Shown here piece after piece: positions 18,316 to 26,277 of a stretch of 57,451 nt of DNA (positions are counted from its first letter, which is position 1; each line of letters opens with the position of its first letter). This DNA comes from an uncultured Oscillospiraceae bacterium (GTDB lineage: Bacteria > Bacillota > Clostridia > Oscillospirales > Oscillospiraceae), in the NCBI GenBank assembly GCA_947629915.1, contig CANRFN010000024.1, positions 1-57,451 of the forward strand, in the 5' to 3' direction. The position numbers and the translations under genes were made by a program. The notes below the pieces were generated by a model. It was not told the DNA's origin and did no database searches. It worked only from the letters and a program-made list of their open reading frames with translations.

Positions 18316-19656
18316 ATGCGGGACATGACGGCCGGCAGCATCCCCCGGCACCTGGTGCAGTACGCGATCCCCATGATCCTGGGAAACATCCTGCAGCTCA
18401 CATACAACGCGGTGGACTCCATCATCATCAGCAAGTGCCTGGGAGAGGACGCTTTGGCCGCGGTGAGCACCTCCAACCCCATCATGACCATCATGATCCT
18501 GGGCGCCTCCGGCATCGGCATCGGCGCCTCGGTGATCATGAGCCGCCTGTACGGCGCCAAGGAGTATGAGAAGCTGAAGCGGGAGTTCTCCACCACCGTG
18601 ATCTTCAGCACCCTCTTCTCCTTTGCGGTCTTCGCCCTGGGCTTTGCCTTCTCCAAGGAGATCCTGGAGCTGATCCACACCCCGGAGCAGTCCCTGGACA
18701 TGGCGGTGGTGTACCTCCGGGTGATCTTTGTGGGCTTCCTCTTCACCTTCCAGTACAACATCATGTCCCACGCCATGCGGAGCATCGGGGACTCCAAGAC
18801 GCCGGTGCAGTTTTTGGGCATCTCCTGTGTCCTGAATGTGCTCATGGACCTGCTGCTGGTGGCGGGGCTCCAACTGGGCGTGGCCGGCGCCGGCCTCGCC
18901 ACCTGCATCGCAGAGGGCGTCTCGGCGGTGCTCTGCATGCGCCGGATCCAGCAGAAGATCCCGGAGCTGCACCTCGGCCGCTCGGAGTGGAAGATCGATG
19001 GGAAGCTCCTCCAGGAGACGGTGCGCAGCGGCTTTCTCACCGCCCTCCAGCAGGCGGCCCAGCCGGTGGGCAAGGTGCTGATCCAGAGCGTGATCAACGT
19101 CCAGGGCACCGTGGCCATCGATGCCTTCAACGCCGTCTGCCGCGTGGACGACTTCGCCTGCATCCCCGCCCAGAGCATGGGCAGCTCCATCATGACCTGT
19201 ACCGCCCAAAACCGGGGCGCCGGCCAGTGGGACCGGGTGCGCAAGACCCTGTGGCGGGGGCTTTTGGTGGCCGTCTGCTACTTCCCCATCATCTGCCTTG
19301 CCACTCTGCTTTTGAAGACCCCGGTGATGCACCTCTTCTCCCCGGAGGGCCACACGGAGATGATCGGCATGGGGGTGGGATACCTCGCGGTAAAGGCCTG
19401 GTTCTTCATCATGCCCTGCCTCACCAACGCCGTCCAGGGCTATTTCCGCGGCCTGGGTCACATGACAATCGTCCTTCTGGGCACCATCATCCAGATCAGC
19501 ATCCGCACCGTGTGCGTGTACTTCTGGGTGCCGGTGATGGGCATCACCGGGGAGGCATACGGCTGCTTTGTGGGCTGGTCTGTGATGCTCCTCTTTGACG
19601 CCATCTGCCTCGCCGTCCTCTATCCCCGCAAGGGCAGGGAGAAGGAGAAAGTTTAA
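18316..19656 (+). CDS. MATE-family multidrug/cation antiporter
   Basis: A polytopic inner-membrane exporter of 446 aa, the usual MATE size, with about twelve hydrophobic helices in two homologous halves. Recognisable are the N-terminal IPMILGNILQLTYNAVDSIIISKCLGEDALAAV segment and the start of the second half (GFLTALQQAAQPVGKVLIQS). Family members export organic cations or drugs using Na+ or H+ gradients; the substrate here cannot be told. AGGAG at 18302-18306 lies 9 nt before ATG 18316. The gene ends at a strong terminator shared with the convergent VirD4-like gene. Confidence 0.9.
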   Translation: MRDMTAGSIPRHLVQYAIPMILGNILQLTYNAVDSIIISKCLGEDALAAVSTSNPIMTIMILGASGIGIGASVIMSRLYGAKEYEKLKREFSTTVIFSTLFSFAVFALGFAFSKEILELIHTPEQSLDMAVVYLRVIFVGFLFTFQYNIMSHAMRSIGDSKTPVQFLGISCVLNVLMDLLLVAGLQLGVAGAGLATCIAEGVSAVLCMRRIQQKIPELHLGRSEWKIDGKLLQETVRSGFLTALQQAAQPVGKVLIQSVINVQGTVAIDAFNAVCRVDDFACIPAQSMGSSIMTCTAQNRGAGQWDRVRKTLWRGLLVAVCYFPIICLATLLLKTPVMHLFSPEGHTEMIGMGVGYLAVKAWFFIMPCLTNAVQGYFRGLGHMTIVLLGTIIQISIRTVCVYFWVPVMGITGEAYGCFVGWSVMLLFDAICLAVLYPRKGREKEKV

Positions 19657-19679
19657 CTGTCCCTGTAAGATTCGATAGA

Positions 19680-19725
19680 AACGGCCCCCATCCCGGTCAG
19701 AATGCCCGGGATGGGGGCCGTTTTT
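19680..19725. terminator. Bidirectional terminator between MATE and VirD4-like genes
   Basis: A perfect 16-bp stem (19680-19695 with 19707-19722) carries TTTTT on the plus side and an A-rich start on the left, so it can stop both convergent transcripts. Confidence 0.85.
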
Positions 19726-19801
19726 GTCGGATTCACTTCTCTTCTGCGTTCTTCCGCTTCTGTTCCGCTCGTGTGTTCTGCTTCTTCTTTTCTGCTGCAG
19801 C

Positions 19802-21073
19802 CTATGCCCGCATTCTGCCGTCCCGCGCCTGCAGCCGTTTTCCGAATTCTAGAAACTCCTGGTACACCGGGTCCTGGAGGGTCTGGTATCGTGGCACCAC
19901 CTTGGGCCTCTTTCCGGACTGAAAGATCACCACATTCCCCATCTCCATGAACATCACGTCCTCCAGCGGCAGGTTCACCATCTCGGAAACAAACTGGCAG
20001 GTCTTCTTGTTCATGCCCCCGGGGAAGTACACCATCACGCTGCAGTTGTCCAGGATCACGGTGGCGTTGTCCGCCCCGTAGGTGGCGTTCAACTGGGAGA
20101 GGGACTGGCACAGCATCATGCTGCTGATCCCCATGGCCCGGAAGGTGGACAGGCTCTTCTCGTAGTCCACCACCGGGAAGCCGCAGCTGAAGTCGTCAAA
20201 GAGGAGGCGCACCGGGCGGGGCAGGCGGTGGTCCGGCTGTGCCTCGGCAAAGTCCATCAGCTTGCGGATGGCGATGCCGAAGAGCAGATTGGCGAAGCTG
20301 TACTGCACCGTCTTCACCGGGCTGGTGATGAGAAAGACGGCGGTGCGCCTGCTCCCCAGGCTGTCGAAATCCAGGCAGGCGTCCCGGCTCATGGCCTCCT
20401 GTACAGACAGGGGGAACATGCACTGCAGGCACTTCTCCAGGCTGTCCCGGACGCACCCCGCCGTGGGATAGGGCAGCTGCCGGAAGGCGCTGATCTTCCG
20501 GGCCGCCACAGATGTCGGCGCGTTCTCCTCCAGGATGTCGAACATCTCGTCCAGCGATGTGCGGATCGCCCTCCCGTCCTCTCGTATCTTTATCCGGTAG
20601 AAGAGGTCCAGGACCTGATTCATGGCGGGGGCATCGTTCTGGAGGAAGACCAGGTCGATGAGGCCGGTGAGCAGTCCCTCGGCGCTCTCGTTCCAGTACG
20701 GGTCGAAGTGGGTGGCCCGCTTGTAGTCCGTGTTGGCCGCCACCACCTGCTTTGCCAGCTGCTGGATGTCATCGTCCGAGGAGATGTAGGCCAGGGGATC
20801 CGGCAGCGGATTCCGCCTGGAGGGATTGGCCAGGTCCCATACTTTGATCCGGTAGCCGTGGCTCCGGAGGTATTGCGATGCGGCCCGAACCTCCCCGCCC
20901 TTGGCGAAGGTGCCGATGAAGCTGCTCTCCCGCATGTGGCACAGGGTGGGCCACAGCACCGAGAGGGACTTGCCGGTGCCGGTGCCCCCGATGATGATCT
21001 GGTTGTCGTTGGGGCGGGACAGCCCCAGCCCGTCCTCCAGGACCACGCCCTGGCCCAGAAATACCTTATCCAT
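19802..21073 (-). CDS. VirD4/TraG-like coupling ATPase, soluble short form
   Basis: A 423-aa P-loop ATPase. Walker A GGTGTGKS lies at residues 29-36. A Walker B-like LLFDDF (about 290-295) is followed by the VirD4/TraG pattern RAMGISSMMLCQSLSQLNATYG and NATVILDNC. Coupling proteins deliver DNA-relaxase complexes to conjugation channels and normally have about 600 residues with two N-terminal membrane helices. This one has no membrane helix and begins close to the P-loop, so it is a soluble core. Its start overlaps the end of the ClpP-like gene by 8 bp, implying translational coupling. No relaxase, VirB4 or integrase is nearby, so it is either the residue of an integrated element or a repurposed ATPase. 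Confidence 0.8.
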   Translation of the reverse strand: MDKVFLGQGVVLEDGLGLSRPNDNQIIIGGTGTGKSLSVLWPTLCHMRESSFIGTFAKGGEVRAASQYLRSHGYRIKVWDLANPSRRNPLPDPLAYISSDDDIQQLAKQVVAANTDYKRATHFDPYWNESAEGLLTGLIDLVFLQNDAPAMNQVLDLFYRIKIREDGRAIRTSLDEMFDILEENAPTSVAARKISAFRQLPYPTAGCVRDSLEKCLQCMFPLSVQEAMSRDACLDFDSLGSRRTAVFLITSPVKTVQYSFANLLFGIAIRKLMDFAEAQPDHRLPRPVRLLFDDFSCGFPVVDYEKSLSTFRAMGISSMMLCQSLSQLNATYGADNATVILDNCSVMVYFPGGMNKKTCQFVSEMVNLPLEDVMFMEMGNVVIFQSGKRPKVVPRYQTLQDPVYQEFLEFGKRLQARDGRMRA

Positions 21074-21665
21074 GCGTCCCCACCTCCTCGAAGAGACTGG
21101 ATACCACTTTGTCCGCGATGCCGAACTGCACCGCCTCCTGGGCGTTCATGTAGTTGTCGAAGGCGATGGCCTTCTCGATGGCCGCCTTGGACTTGCCGGT
21201 GTCCCGGGCCAGTAGGTCCACCATGATCTCCTTGGTCTCCAGAATGGACGCCGCCGTCCGCTGGATGGAGGTGGCGCTGCCGCCTAACCCACCGGCGATC
21301 AGGGGCTCGTGGATCATCACCTTGGCGTGGGGCAAGAGCAGCCGGCGGCCTTTCTGTCCGCCGGCCAGGAGAATTGCCCCCATGGAGGCCGTGGTCCCCC
21401 GGCACCACAGGGTGGTCTCCACCGGGATGCATTTCAGCACATCGTACATGTGGAGCCCCGGGGGCACGCCGCCCCCGGGGGAGTTGAGGTAGATGTGGAT
21501 GGGCTTTTCCGGGGCCTCGCTCAAAAGATACTGGATCTGCTGCTCAAAGCGGCAGGCCATCTCCTCATCGATCTCCCCCTGAAGGTACACCTTCCGGTCC
21601 GCCAGAAGCCGGCTCTCCAGGGCGATGGTATGAATGCCGGAACTGGTCTTCATCATGATCTGCAT
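21066..21665 (-). CDS. ClpP-like serine protease
   Basis: A 199-aa ClpP/crotonase-fold protease. The catalytic triad is present: Ser94 in TTASMGA, His119 in MIHEP and Asp170 in AFDNYMNAQEA. The NSPGGGVPPG oxyanion loop is also there. Housekeeping ClpP has GQAASMG and MIHQP, so this is a divergent paralogue of the kind found on conjugative elements, sometimes called TepA-like. No Clp ATPase is encoded beside it; the partner gene is the VirD4-like ATPase. A GGAGGAG site precedes the ATG. Whether it works with a host ClpX/ClpC or with its neighbour is unknown. Confidence 0.85.
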   Translation of the reverse strand: MQIMMKTSSGIHTIALESRLLADRKVYLQGEIDEEMACRFEQQIQYLLSEAPEKPIHIYLNSPGGGVPPGLHMYDVLKCIPVETTLWCRGTTASMGAILLAGGQKGRRLLLPHAKVMIHEPLIAGGLGGSATSIQRTAASILETKEIMVDLLARDTGKSKAAIEKAIAFDNYMNAQEAVQFGIADKVVSSLFEEVGTHG

Positions 21666-21792
21666 ATGGAATCTCCTCCTCTACCGCGCAGATGGGCACA
21701 CACCGATTTCACATTCCCCTGTCTGGACTTTTGTATTACGTTTCACCTCATTTCCGCCGTTTTTCGGGGTTTTGTAGGACAAATAGACGTCC

Positions 21793-21820
21793 ATGATACT
21801 ACGGCTTTCCCCCGGCGCAA
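21793..21820 (-). promoter_or_regulatory. Candidate promoter of the ClpP-VirD4 pair
   Basis: Minus-strand TTGCGC (21815-21820), 16-bp spacer, TATCAT (21793-21798), about 130 nt upstream of the ClpP-like start. Confidence 0.4.
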
Positions 21821-21844
21821 GTGAACTGGCGGTTCCAGATCTGG

Positions 21845-21884
21845 GCAAAAAAAGAGAGCCCCCATCCCGGGCGGGATGGGGGCT
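21845..21884 (-). terminator. Terminator of the kinase/solute-binding-protein operon
   Basis: A 13-bp stem (21857-21869 with 21872-21884). Read on the minus strand it is followed by a T-rich tract (the A run at 21847-21853). It closes the operon that begins at 28392. Confidence 0.8.
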
Positions 21885-21929
21885 TCGCTGCGCGATACGT
21901 TATTCGGATTGGAACGCGGTTGGGTACGG

Positions 21930-23213
21930 TTAGAACCCCGGTGCCCCCTGGAGTTTGGCCCTTGCGATCCGGGCCTCGTCCATCATGCGGATGCAGCCCT
22001 GTACATCGGTGCGGCCGTGGAAGAGCTCCAGAAAGGCGTCTGCCACCTCGGCGGCGTTGTACCCCACGATCCGGGTGGAGGCGGTGGACACCCGCTGGTA
22101 CTTGGCGATGGAGATCTCCGCATCACCGGCGGTGATCATGGGGGACTGGATGTTGGTGGTCTGGCCCTGGAAGCAGCTCACCGTGGAGATGCCGTCAAAG
22201 GCGGTGTTGTAGTGATCGGGTGTGGCGCAGAAGGAGAGAAAGTCCAGCACTGCGTCCAGCTGGTCGCCGTCCTTCGGCACCATCATCATGTTCAGGTTGC
22301 CGCCCTCGTAGGTGCCCTCCGGGGCGGTGCCCATGTAGACCGGCATCACGGCGAAGTCGTCCACCGTGTACTGGCCGGTGGGCTGAAAGTCTGTGTAGAA
22401 CCAGGTGTCCCAGATCAGGGTCATGGCGCCGTCCCCGGTGGTGAGGGTGGGGCCGATCTCATCCCAGCCGGTGCTGAGGTACTTCTCCCCGAACCAGCCC
22501 TTGCTGGCGGCGTCTGCCACCCACTGGACCATGTCGGTCACGGCGGGGATGTCCGCATAGGTGATCTCGTTGCGGTTCAGCTGCTCCAGCACCTCCGGGT
22601 GGTCTGCGAACACCGGGTCCAGGCCGAACTGGATCATCCAGGAGCAGCCGTCTGCCGGCCAGCAGAGGGGGATGTGCCCCACGCTGAGCAGGGCCGCACA
22701 GAGCTTGTCGAACTCCGCCTGGCTGTACGCCGGACCCAGGCCCAGGCTCTCCAGGAGGGTGCGGTTGTAGTAGCAGCCGGAGACGGAGCTCTCCCAGAAG
22801 GGGAGGCCCAGCAGATTGCCATCGCTGTCCGTGCAGTACGCCTTGGCGCTGTCTGTGAGGTCTGAGACCCAGGGCTGGTCGTTCAAGGGGAGAAAGGTCT
22901 CCTCCACGTTGAAGTCCATCAGGTCCGCGTTGTGAAAGTGCATCAGGATGTCCGGGGCGTTGCCCTTTTCGAACTCTGCCACCGCCAGGTCTTCAAAGCT
23001 GTCGTCCTCATAGGAGATGATCTGCAGGTGGTTGCCGGTCTCCTGCTCGTAGAGGCGGAAGATGGCCTGCATGTAGCTCTTCTCCAGGTCCGTCTTCTTG
23101 CCCATGATGGAGATGGTGGTGCTGTCATCCTGGGTGGGCCCGCCGCAGCTGGGCAGAAGGAGGAGTGCCAGCGCCATGGCCAGCAGACGGAGGAATTTGC
23201 GGAATTTCATCAA
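21930..23213 (-). CDS. Solute-binding lipoprotein coupled to a hybrid sensor kinase
   Basis: A 427-aa lipoprotein with lipobox LPSC (Cys23) and a family-1 solute-binding fold (SIMGKKTDLEKSYMQAIF, APDILMHFHNADL, LGLPFWESSVSGCYYN, GGNLNMMMV). It is a full-length paralogue of the protein at 6028-7305. Its ATG overlaps the stop of the upstream hybrid kinase by 4 bp (ATGA), so the two are made together. There is no ABC permease or ATPase in the operon. The best reading is that it binds a small ligand outside the cell and reports it to the kinase, though it could also feed a distant transporter. The ligand is unknown; the fold suggests a sugar or other polar solute. Confidence 0.9.
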   Translation of the reverse strand: MMKFRKFLRLLAMALALLLLPSCGGPTQDDSTTISIMGKKTDLEKSYMQAIFRLYEQETGNHLQIISYEDDSFEDLAVAEFEKGNAPDILMHFHNADLMDFNVEETFLPLNDQPWVSDLTDSAKAYCTDSDGNLLGLPFWESSVSGCYYNRTLLESLGLGPAYSQAEFDKLCAALLSVGHIPLCWPADGCSWMIQFGLDPVFADHPEVLEQLNRNEITYADIPAVTDMVQWVADAASKGWFGEKYLSTGWDEIGPTLTTGDGAMTLIWDTWFYTDFQPTGQYTVDDFAVMPVYMGTAPEGTYEGGNLNMMMVPKDGDQLDAVLDFLSFCATPDHYNTAFDGISTVSCFQGQTTNIQSPMITAGDAEISIAKYQRVSTASTRIVGYNAAEVADAFLELFHGRTDVQGCIRMMDEARIARAKLQGAPGF

Positions 23214-26161
23214 TGGCTTCCTTCCTGTTGCGTGGTGTGCTTCTGTTGCAGCAGATTGGATACGGTCTCCCGCACTGCCTTCATGTCGATGGGTTTGGCC
23301 AAGTGTCCGTCCATGCCGGCGTCCATGGCCCGGCGGACGTCCTCGGCAAAGGTGTTGGCGGTCATGGCCACGATGGGGATGGTCCTGGCCTCCGGGTGCT
23401 CGGACGCCCGGATGGCCTCCGTGGCCTCGTAGCCGTTCATCACCGGCATCTGCACGTCCATGAGGATCATGTCGTAGGTGCCGGGGGCTGCGGCCAGAAA
23501 CTGCTCCAGGGCCTCTTTGCCGTTGGGGGTGATGTCGCAGCGGGCGCCCTCCATGTCCAGCATCTCGCTGAGGATCTCGGCGTTCAACTCATTGTCCTCC
23601 GCCACCAGGAAGTACCGGCCCTCCAGGGCGTGCTCATTGTCCGCCGGGGCCTGGGCGTCCGGGTTCTCGTGGTTGAAGTGGGGGGCCAGTGCCTGCCAGA
23701 GAGAGGAGAGGAAGAAGGGCTTGGGCAGGAAGCTGTCCACCCCCGCCGCCCGGGCCTCGTGCTCGATCTCCGGCCAGTCGTAGGAGGAGAAGAGGATGAT
23801 GGGAACCCCGCCGCCCACCTGGGCCCGGATCTGCCGGGCGGCCTCCACGCCGTCTATAACTGGCATCTTCCAGTCCAGCAGAATGGCGGAGAAGTCCTGG
23901 CCCTGTCGGTGGGCCTCTGCGGCGAGGTCCACGGCCTTCTGGCCAGAGCCGGCGCAGACCACTTCGATGCCGGTGCCCGCCATGGTCTCCCGGATGTCCA
24001 CCAGGCTGTCCTCTTCATCGTCCGCCGCCAGAATGCGGGTGATCTTCTCCAGAAACCAGGGGGTGTCGTCCTCCTGTGCCGGCAGGGCGAAGGTGAGGTC
24101 CACCGTAAAGGTGCTGCCCTCTCCCAGTTTGCTCTCCAGGGAGATCACGCCGCCCATCAGGTCCACCAGGCTCTTGGTGATGGCCATGCCCAGGCCGGTG
24201 CCCTGGATCTTGTTGGTGGTGCTGTTCTCCTCCCGGCTGAAGGGCTCAAAGATGGTGCCCTGGAATTCCTCACTCATGCCCATGCCGTTGTCCTGCACCT
24301 GGAAGCGGATGGCCGCAAAACTGGGGGCCAATTGGGGCAGGGCGGTGAGGCTGAAGAGGATGGAGCCGCCGTCCTGGGTGTACTTGATGGCGTTGGACAG
24401 CAGGTTGATCAAAATCTGGTTCAGCCGCAGCTTATCCCCCATGAGCCGCTCCGGGGGATTGCCCTGGACGTGGATGTCAAAGGTCTGGTGCTTCGCCTTG
24501 GCCTGGGGCATCAGGATGATGCTCAGCTCCTCCAGCATCTGGGGCAGGCTGAAGCAGTCCACGTTCAGGCTGGTCTTGTTGCTCTCGATCTTGCTCATGT
24601 CCAGCACATCGTTGATGAGGCTCAGCAGGTGCTGGCTGGAGGCGGTGATCTTGTGGGTGTACTCCCGCACCTTCTCCGGGTTCTCCGCCTCCTTCTCCAG
24701 GAGCACCGAGAAGCCCACAATGGCGTTCATGGGGGTGCGGATGTCGTGGGACATGTTGGACAGGAAGTTGCTCTTGGCCTCATTGGCGCTTCTGGCGGCG
24801 GCCAGGGCGTCCGAGAGGTTCTGGTTCATCTTCTGCTCTTCCGTCCGATCGGACATGACGATGATGTACTTCACCACGTCCTGGATGCTCTTGCGGTAGA
24901 TGATCATCCGGTACCAGCGGCGCTCGCCGGTGCCCTGGTGCCTGTACTCGCACTCCCACTGGCGGCTGCCGTTGAGGGGGATGGCCTCCAGCTCGTCCCT
25001 GGGCACCGCCACCGTGGAGTTGATGGCGCACTGCTCCAGCACCCGGATGTTCTCCCGGGCCTCCTGGAGGGGGATGCCCACCAGCCGCTCCACATTGGGG
25101 CTGATGTACTCCACCTGCAGGGTCTGTGAGTTCAGCATGATGAAGAAGTCGTCCACAGAGTTGGAGAGGGTGTCGAACATCTGCTCCCGGTACTGGAGCT
25201 CGATCTGGCTCTGCCGGCGCATCCGCCGGCTGCGCACCAGCAGCAGGGTGATCGCCGTCACGCCCAGCAGCAGGAACATCAGCACCAGCACCCGCATGGT
25301 GCTGGACTGGACGGACTGGAAGCCCGCGCTGATGACGTGCAATGGCACAACGCTCAGCAGCAGGTAGTCCTGGTATCCCACCGTCTGGTACAGGATGCAG
25401 TGGTCCACCCCGCCGATCTCGCACTGGAAGAGGCCGTCTGTGCCGCTCTCCCAGTCCCGGCGGAGCTGCTCTGCGGCGGCGTCATCCAGGTGGGCCGCCG
25501 CTTTTAAGTAGGTGAGGTAGTTGCGGAAGACGCTGCCGCCGGCCTGGGTGGAGAGCAGCACGTCTCCGTTGTCGTGGATCACAAAGCAGAGGGTCTGGCC
25601 ATCGTAGGCGTCCACGTTCAGGGAGCTGGCCATGTCCTCGTTGTTGTACGCCACGGCGATGGCGTCATAGGAGAGATCACCCAGGGTGCGGCCCGGGGTG
25701 TACACGGCAAAGAGGGTCACCTCCAGCCCGCTGGGCAGCATCCCGCCCACCATCACGTTCTCCCCGCCCTCCAGCTGCTGCCAGGAGGCCTCGTCCAGGG
25801 AGAGACCCACATCAGAGCCGTCCGGCAGCACCGTGCTGCCGTCCCGGGAGAGAAAGTACAGGGAGGAGTAGCCCCACCGCCGCTGCTCCTGGTTGAGGTA
25901 GTCCAGGACCGTGTCGGTGCGGTCCTCCGTCTCCGCCAGCTCCAGGTAGGTCTCCCAGTCCTCCAGCAGCTGCCACTTGCGGTTGAGATAGCCCTGGAAG
26001 GAGCGATTCACCTGGCTGTACAGCTCCTCCAGGTGTCCGGTGCTGTCTGCAAAGATCCGCTGGGAGATGAAGTTGAAATAGGCGATGCCGATCACCGCGG
26101 TGAGGAGGATGACGGCGCACACCAATAGCGCGGGCAGATATTTTTTCGCCTGAATTCTCAT
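23210..26161 (-). CDS. Hybrid sensor histidine kinase, dCache-PAS-HisKA-HATPase-REC-REC
   Basis: A membrane kinase of 983 aa. It begins at ATG 26161, supported by GGAGGAAGTGCGCAT; in-frame codons upstream lack such a site. A first helix (about 8-28) and a second (about 300-325) flank an extracellular Cache-like domain of about 270 residues. A PAS domain (IEYISPNVERLVGIPLQ-like) follows, then HisKA with phospho-acceptor His472 in SHDIRTPMNAI, then HATPase_c with LLSNAIKYT, DNGMGM and GTGLGMAI. Two receivers follow, with phospho-Asp in ILLDWKMP and ILMDVQMP and with KP lysines in both. The two receivers need an HPt step to pass phosphate on; a free HPt is encoded divergently. The stop overlaps the solute-binding-protein start. 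Confidence 0.92.
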   Translation of the reverse strand: MRIQAKKYLPALLVCAVILLTAVIGIAYFNFISQRIFADSTGHLEELYSQVNRSFQGYLNRKWQLLEDWETYLELAETEDRTDTVLDYLNQEQRRWGYSSLYFLSRDGSTVLPDGSDVGLSLDEASWQQLEGGENVMVGGMLPSGLEVTLFAVYTPGRTLGDLSYDAIAVAYNNEDMASSLNVDAYDGQTLCFVIHDNGDVLLSTQAGGSVFRNYLTYLKAAAHLDDAAAEQLRRDWESGTDGLFQCEIGGVDHCILYQTVGYQDYLLLSVVPLHVISAGFQSVQSSTMRVLVLMFLLLGVTAITLLLVRSRRMRRQSQIELQYREQMFDTLSNSVDDFFIMLNSQTLQVEYISPNVERLVGIPLQEARENIRVLEQCAINSTVAVPRDELEAIPLNGSRQWECEYRHQGTGERRWYRMIIYRKSIQDVVKYIIVMSDRTEEQKMNQNLSDALAAARSANEAKSNFLSNMSHDIRTPMNAIVGFSVLLEKEAENPEKVREYTHKITASSQHLLSLINDVLDMSKIESNKTSLNVDCFSLPQMLEELSIILMPQAKAKHQTFDIHVQGNPPERLMGDKLRLNQILINLLSNAIKYTQDGGSILFSLTALPQLAPSFAAIRFQVQDNGMGMSEEFQGTIFEPFSREENSTTNKIQGTGLGMAITKSLVDLMGGVISLESKLGEGSTFTVDLTFALPAQEDDTPWFLEKITRILAADDEEDSLVDIRETMAGTGIEVVCAGSGQKAVDLAAEAHRQGQDFSAILLDWKMPVIDGVEAARQIRAQVGGGVPIILFSSYDWPEIEHEARAAGVDSFLPKPFFLSSLWQALAPHFNHENPDAQAPADNEHALEGRYFLVAEDNELNAEILSEMLDMEGARCDITPNGKEALEQFLAAAPGTYDMILMDVQMPVMNGYEATEAIRASEHPEARTIPIVAMTANTFAEDVRRAMDAGMDGHLAKPIDMKAVRETVSNLLQQKHTTQQEGSH

Positions 26162-26201
26162 ATGCGCACTTCCTCCCCCCAGAGTCCCCGTCGGGCAATT
26201 G

Positions 26202-26230
26202 ATTGTACAATAAAAATCCGATCCGTGCAA
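26202..26230 (-). promoter_or_regulatory. Internal promoter in front of the second kinase gene
   Basis: Minus-strand TTGCAC (26225-26230), 17-bp spacer, TACAAT (26202-26207) in the 116-bp gap between the two kinase genes. It would allow the kinase plus solute-binding protein to be expressed separately. Confidence 0.5.
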
Positions 26231-26277
26231 TAGGCAATGATGCTAGGGGCCCTGCGGACAAGAATGTGTGAATGGGG

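Noticed and set aside
19802..21665. Complete integrative conjugative element around the VirD4-like gene
   Set aside because: No relaxase, VirB4, integrase or attachment repeats are found on either side; neighbours are ordinary chromosomal genes.
23165..25129. 654-codon plus-strand open frame antisense to the hybrid kinase
   Set aside because: The minus-strand frame shows every kinase motif; the plus-strand translation is a Gly/His/Leu/Val-rich shadow.
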